This document shows, one piece after another, positions 60,840-64,000 of a stretch of 64,000 nt of DNA. A program made the position numbers and the translations under genes. Source of the DNA: CANQBR01 sp964641395 (lineage in GTDB: Bacteria; Bacillota; Negativicutes; Acidaminococcales; Acidaminococcaceae); the NCBI GenBank assembly GCA_964641395.1, contig CAZXKQ010000001.1, positions 1 to 64,000 of the forward strand, read 5' to 3'. The notes under the pieces are model-generated. The model was not told the origin of the DNA. It was given only the letters and a program-made list of their open reading frames with translations, and searched no databases. Position 1 is the stretch's first letter. The number at the start of each line of letters is the position of its first letter.

Positions 60840-62042
60840 TCACCCGTCCCGCCTGCCCAGCAGCCAGTCCGCCACGTCCAGGATCTGCACCCCTTCGTAC
60901 TGGAAGGCGGGCTGCCGGGTGCGGCTGAGGAGGAGCTTCGGGTAGGCATCCCTGATCTTCAGCAAGGGCTCCACCTCCCGTCCCAGGGTGCCTGGCTCCT
61001 CCAAGCTGTAGGCGACCTGGAAGTAGAGCTTTTCACCGGCCTTGAGGGCCACAAAGTCGATCTCCCTCTTGTGCAGCACCCCGGCATAGACCTCATAGCC
61101 CCGCCGCAGCAGCTCCAGGGCCACGATGTTTTCCAGGCTACGGCCCAAGTCCAGATTCTTAGTGCCCAGCTTGGCGTATTTGAAGGCATGGTCGCCGAGG
61201 TAGTACTTATCATCGTAGAGGAGGTAGCGTTTCCCCTGGATATCATACCTCCTCACCTTGTAGAAGGCGTAGCTGTGGCACAGGTAGCGGAGGTAATTGC
61301 TGACGGTGCGGTAATTGCTCAGCAGCTTTTGCTCCGTCAGGGTTGCCGCCAGGCTGCGGCCGGAGGTGAGGTTGGCTATATTGTCCAGCAAAAAATCACA
61401 GAGCCGGCCTAGGACGGCCGGGTTGCGCAGCTTATAGCGCTGCTGGATATCCCGCAGGATGAGGGTGTCGAAGATGGAGGCCAGGTAGCCGTACTTGGCC
61501 GCAGTTGTTTGGTACAAATAGGAACCGGCCATGCCCCCCTCTTGTAGATAACGGCTGAAGGCGGCATTTGGCTCCCCTAGTTGGAAGTAGGCGACAAATT
61601 CCTGGAAGGAAAAGGGGAAGAGGTGGATCTCGTAGGTACGGCCGGTAAAGAGGGTGGCCAGGTCGCTGCTCAGCAGGAAGGCGTTGGAGCCGGTAAGGTA
61701 GATATCGTACTTCTCCAGGGCGTGGAGGTTGTTGATGGCCTTCTCAAAGCCCTGGCAGAGCTGCACTTCGTCGATGCAGAGATAGTTCTTCACCCCAGGG
61801 GCATAGGCCCCCTCTACATAGTCGTAGAGGGCGTGGTACTCTGTGAGACCCTCGTAGGCGGCCAGGTTGAAGTTAATATGGATGATGTTGGCCTCCGGCT
61901 CTTGGGCCTGCACCTGGGCGATGAAGGCCTCTAGCAGTTTAGACTTGCCGCAGCGCCGCACCCCAGTGAGGACCTTGATCTCCGGCGTGCCCAGAGCCTC
62001 TTGCAGTTTTTGCAGATAAGAATGCCGCTGGATCAGGCGCAT
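60840..62042 (-). CDS. AAA ATPase with DUF4143 domain
   Basis: A P-loop ATPase of the AAA_14/DUF4143 family, 400 aa, function unknown. Walker A is in LTGVRRCGKSKLLEAF (about 25-40). Walker B is YLCIDEVQLC (about 87-96), followed by LTGSNAFLL (sensor 1). The C-terminal DUF4143 half (about 195-330) has the GRSLENIVALELLRRGYEVY and KREIDFVALKAGEKLYFQV segments, the latter like a PD-(D/E)XK fold core. These genes are common in anaerobes, often in several copies, and turn over quickly. A GTG at 62051 is open, but the ATG at 62042 is better placed after GAGGGGGTG. The promoter lies within two tandem palindromes. Confidence 0.92.
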   Translation of the reverse strand: MRLIQRHSYLQKLQEALGTPEIKVLTGVRRCGKSKLLEAFIAQVQAQEPEANIIHINFNLAAYEGLTEYHALYDYVEGAYAPGVKNYLCIDEVQLCQGFEKAINNLHALEKYDIYLTGSNAFLLSSDLATLFTGRTYEIHLFPFSFQEFVAYFQLGEPNAAFSRYLQEGGMAGSYLYQTTAAKYGYLASIFDTLILRDIQQRYKLRNPAVLGRLCDFLLDNIANLTSGRSLAATLTEQKLLSNYRTVSNYLRYLCHSYAFYKVRRYDIQGKRYLLYDDKYYLGDHAFKYAKLGTKNLDLGRSLENIVALELLRRGYEVYAGVLHKREIDFVALKAGEKLYFQVAYSLEEPGTLGREVEPLLKIRDAYPKLLLSRTRQPAFQYEGVQILDVADWLLGRRDG

Positions 62043-62061
62043 GCTCCTCACCCCCTCTATT

Positions 62062-62089
62062 ATTATACCATTCTATTTCCCAAAATCAA
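62062..62089 (-). promoter_or_regulatory. Promoter of the DUF4143 ATPase gene
   Basis: Minus strand TTGATT (62084-62089), 16-base spacer, TATAAT (62062-62067). The -35 and most of the spacer lie inside the first palindrome. Confidence 0.75.
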
Positions 62090-62166
62090 TATTTTTATAA
62101 AAGTGGGAAACAGAATTAGCTTTCTGCTTCCCAAAATTGCTGTTTTGCTAAAAATGGGAAGTAGAA
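62071..62166. repeat. Two tandem 45-bp interrupted palindromes on the ATPase promoter
   Basis: Unit 1 is 62071-62115: 12-base arm TTCTATTTCCCA, 21-base centre, 12-base arm TGGGAAACAGAA. Unit 2 is 62122-62166: TTCTGCTTCCCA, 21-base centre, TGGGAAGTAGAA. Each arm pair matches at 11 of 12 positions. Centres have the same length and share A/T-rich flanks. Spacing between units is 6 bases. The block is strongly A/T-rich against the genome. An operator array or a mobile palindromic element are both possible. Confidence 0.88.
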
Positions 62167-62225
62167 GCACCTTCGCCAAAACAGTGGTTTTTCCCCAGGA
62201 GCTGAAGCCCTGGGCCCCTCCCTGG

Positions 62226-62255
62226 AAAGAAAAGGCCCCCAGACAGGCTGGGGGC
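62226..62255 (-). terminator. Terminator of the YbjN-like gene
   Basis: Minus-strand 8-bp stem (62248-62255 with 62235-62242), 5-base loop, then CTTTTCTTT. The stretch between it and the palindromes (62167-62225) shows nothing else. Confidence 0.85.
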
Positions 62256-62273
62256 GGCACTAAGGGCTGGGCC

Positions 62274-62711
62274 CTAATTAGTCCACACTAGCTTCATGAT
62301 GTTCTTGTACTCCTCCTGGAGGTGGGGCAGCACCACCCGCAGGATGATGGTGTAGATCAACTCGCAGTCTAAGTGGTCCGGGCCGGTGGGGATGCAGCTC
62401 TCCAGAAAGATGTCCCCCTCCTGGCTCAGGTAGTACTTAAATACCTTGTAGCGGCCGTTCAGGTAGTTCAGCCGCTCCAGCAGGGGCCCCCGGTTGCTGT
62501 CGGTGACCACCCCTACCGCCAGCCGCACTGTGAGCATGATGTAGAAGCTGTCGTCGATGTAGAGCCGGGTGGGGAGTTTTTGCCTCTCCACCTCCATGGC
62601 GGACTCAAAGACCACCGTGTGGGCCTGGTCTGAGGCCTCGTAGACCTGGGCCCAGCCATGGAAGTCCCGCTCCTGGGTGAATTTTTGGAAGGCTGCCGCC
62701 TTACTGTTCAT
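62274..62711 (-). CDS. YbjN-like (secretion-chaperone fold) protein
   Basis: 145 aa, function unknown. The alternating strands and helices (LYIDDSFYIMLTVRLAVGVV, then LLERLNYLNGRYKVFKYYL and GDIFLESCIP) resemble YbjN-domain proteins, which have the fold of type III secretion chaperones. Those are thought to bind other proteins. The frame opens at 62741, but three consecutive ATGs follow AGGAGG and only the last, at 62711, is 7 bases away. It lies downstream of the ABC transporter on the same strand and probably shares its transcript. Confidence 0.75.
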   Translation of the reverse strand: MNSKAAAFQKFTQERDFHGWAQVYEASDQAHTVVFESAMEVERQKLPTRLYIDDSFYIMLTVRLAVGVVTDSNRGPLLERLNYLNGRYKVFKYYLSQEGDIFLESCIPTGPDHLDCELIYTIILRVVLPHLQEEYKNIMKLVWTN

Positions 62712-62750
62712 CATCATCCCTCCTATACTAAAGTGGATCAAGCTTAAAAA

Positions 62751-64000
62751 CTAGTTAGAGGCCTGGGCAGGGGCCAGATAGGCCGTAGTCACCCGCCTAG
62801 TGGCCGCATCCAGCCGCAGCAGGCGGCGGTGGAAGCGGTCCAGGGTGCTGCGGTGGCCCACGCTGACCACCGTGGTTTCAGGCAGCCCCTCCGCCAGCAG
62901 GCTGTACATAGCCGCCTCCGTCTCCTCGTCCAAGGCGCTGGTGGCCTCGTCCAGGAAGAGCCAGCGGGGCCGCTGCACATGGGCCCGGACGAAGGCCAGC
63001 CGCTGCTGCTCCCCTATGCTCAGCACGTGGCTCCAGTCCGCCACCTCCTCCAGCTTCTCCCCTAGGTAGCCGATGCGGCACTGCTCCAGCAATTGGAGCA
63101 GCGCTTCATCAGGAAAGCCCGGCGCCCCTGGGTAGAGGAGGGCCTGGCGCAGGCTGCCTAAGGGCAGGTAGGGCCGCTGGGGGATGAACATCAGCTGCCG
63201 CTGCTCCGGCAACAGGATCTTGCCGTTGACGAAGGGCCAGATTCCCGCCATGGCCCGCAGCAGGGTGCTCTTCCCTGCCCCGCTGGCCCCCTTGATGAGC
63301 ACATTGCAGCCAGGCTCCAGGCGGAAGCTCACATCCTGCAGGAGGGGGCTGCCGTCAGGCAGCTGCACCTGCAATAGCTGGGCCTCAACTGCCGCCCCAG
63401 TGCCGAAGCGCTCTAGGTGGAAGCGCTGGGCCGCCGCCCCTACCTGCTGCATGTGGCGGCCGAAGTAGGTGAGACGCATCACCACCGCCTGCCACTGGGC
63501 GATGGCGGTGTACATATCCACGAAGTAGGACAGGGCTCCCTGCACGTTGCCGAAGGCGCTGGCCACCTGCATCAGGCCCCCCAGGCTGATCTCCCGGGCC
63601 AGGTAGCGCTGCATAGCCGCTACAAAGGGAAAGATGATGGCGATCTGGGAGTAGCCGGAATTCAACCACACCAACTGTTTCTGCTTGCCGATCAAGCGCC
63701 AGAAATTGTGCAAGAGGGCCTGGAAGCGGCTGTCGAAGACCTGCCTCTCCTCCTGCTCCCCTCGGTAGAAGGCCACGTTCTCGCTGCTCTCCCGCAGCCG
63801 GATCATGCTGTAGCGGAAGTCCGCCTCGTAGCGCTGCTGGATGAAGTTGAGCCCTACCAGCTTCTTCCCTACCACGTGGGTGATGTAGGTGCCCAGGAGG
63901 GAGTACAGGAGGGAGGCCCAGAACAGGTAGCCGTGGATGGCCCAGCTGCGGCCTAGGAAGGTGAACTCCAGGCTGCCGCTGAGGCGGTAGAGGATGAAGA
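62751..64000 (-). CDS. ABC transporter, fused permease/ATPase of the SbmA/BacA-YddA type, partial
   Basis: The frame runs past the window end, so the N-terminus is missing and no start can be given. The part seen begins in the membrane domain (GYLFWASLLYSLLGTYITHVV), followed by the family's NFIQQRYEADFRYSMIRLRE stretch. It goes on through a further helix region to the ATPase: Walker A IKGASGAGKSTLLRAMAG, signature LSIGEQQRLAFVRA, Walker B WLFLDEATSALDEET and the switch His in SVGHRS. Relatives carry vitamin B12, bleomycin or antimicrobial peptides, mostly inward in SbmA/BacA. The substrate and direction here are unknown. Confidence 0.9.
   Translation of the reverse strand, partial: FILYRLSGSLEFTFLGRSWAIHGYLFWASLLYSLLGTYITHVVGKKLVGLNFIQQRYEADFRYSMIRLRESSENVAFYRGEQEERQVFDSRFQALLHNFWRLIGKQKQLVWLNSGYSQIAIIFPFVAAMQRYLAREISLGGLMQVASAFGNVQGALSYFVDMYTAIAQWQAVVMRLTYFGRHMQQVGAAAQRFHLERFGTGAAVEAQLLQVQLPDGSPLLQDVSFRLEPGCNVLIKGASGAGKSTLLRAMAGIWPFVNGKILLPEQRQLMFIPQRPYLPLGSLRQALLYPGAPGFPDEALLQLLEQCRIGYLGEKLEEVADWSHVLSIGEQQRLAFVRAHVQRPRWLFLDEATSALDEETEAAMYSLLAEGLPETTVVSVGHRSTLDRFHRRLLRLDAATRRVTTAYLAPAQASN

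Overview
The window is about 64 kb of GC-rich, gene-dense chromosome. It reads as Firmicutes: Gram-positive-type PolC, AddAB, T-box leaders on trp and leuA, the dxr-rseP-ispG-proS-polC gene order, and consensus sigma-A promoters with 17-base spacers. The free-standing carboxyltransferase without a biotin domain and the high GC would suit an anaerobic fermenter, perhaps Negativicutes or a high-GC Clostridia relative. No lipopolysaccharide or envelope gene here settles this, so I name no genus. Nearly everything is housekeeping or biosynthesis. I see no prophage, intact insertion sequence, CRISPR array or integrase.

Layout. 0.3-1.6 kb: carboxyltransferase. 1.7-3.4 kb: an accessory AlbA_2/HATPase/HTH gene with a 12-bp minisatellite and a duplicated 51-bp block behind it. 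3.5-8.6 kb: truB-ribF-rpsO, then ybaK-racemase, then a lipoprotein phosphatase. 8.6-10 kb: tRNA-Leu(CAA) and a DUF2939-like anchored protein. 10-13.2 kb: recG with a VTT membrane protein, and divergent rpmB. 13.3-18 kb: prmA-rsmE-mtaB-hinT-rpsU-yqeY, a translation and RNA-modification operon. 18.2-19.4 kb: divergent ilvA. 19.5-26.4 kb: the whole tryptophan operon trpEGDCFBA behind a Trp-type T-box. 26.4-26.9 kb: a damaged HTH-Fic gene. 27-29.2 kb: transketolase.

29.3-47.1 kb is one long minus-strand stretch with few gaps. A peptidoglycan hydrolase is followed by trmL-queD-folE2-folP-folK (tRNA methylation plus folate and queuosine), pyrH-frr, a small unknown gene, a ferredoxin, uppS-cdsA (envelope lipid), dxr-rseP-ispG (isoprenoid and membrane protease), proS, mgtC and polC. 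47.3-57.5 kb: an MBL-fold hydrolase, then addB-addA with a small membrane protein, then a UvrA paralog. 57.8-60.6 kb: a flavoprotein, and leuA behind a leucine-type T-box. 60.6-64 kb is the accessory edge: a small decayed ORF, a DUF4143 ATPase with two tandem palindromes over its promoter, a YbjN-like gene, and an SbmA/YddA-type ABC exporter cut by the window end.

The most interesting signals are: PolC apparently without its proofreading exonuclease domain; two equal-length 45-bp palindromes on the ATPase promoter; a COG0720 enzyme with a Cys-Glu active-site signature in a folate cluster lacking folB; 16-bp direct repeats over the promoter of a Fic remnant; and a competing-hairpin attenuator candidate between cdsA and dxr. 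I found no complete multi-gene system that I would call new.
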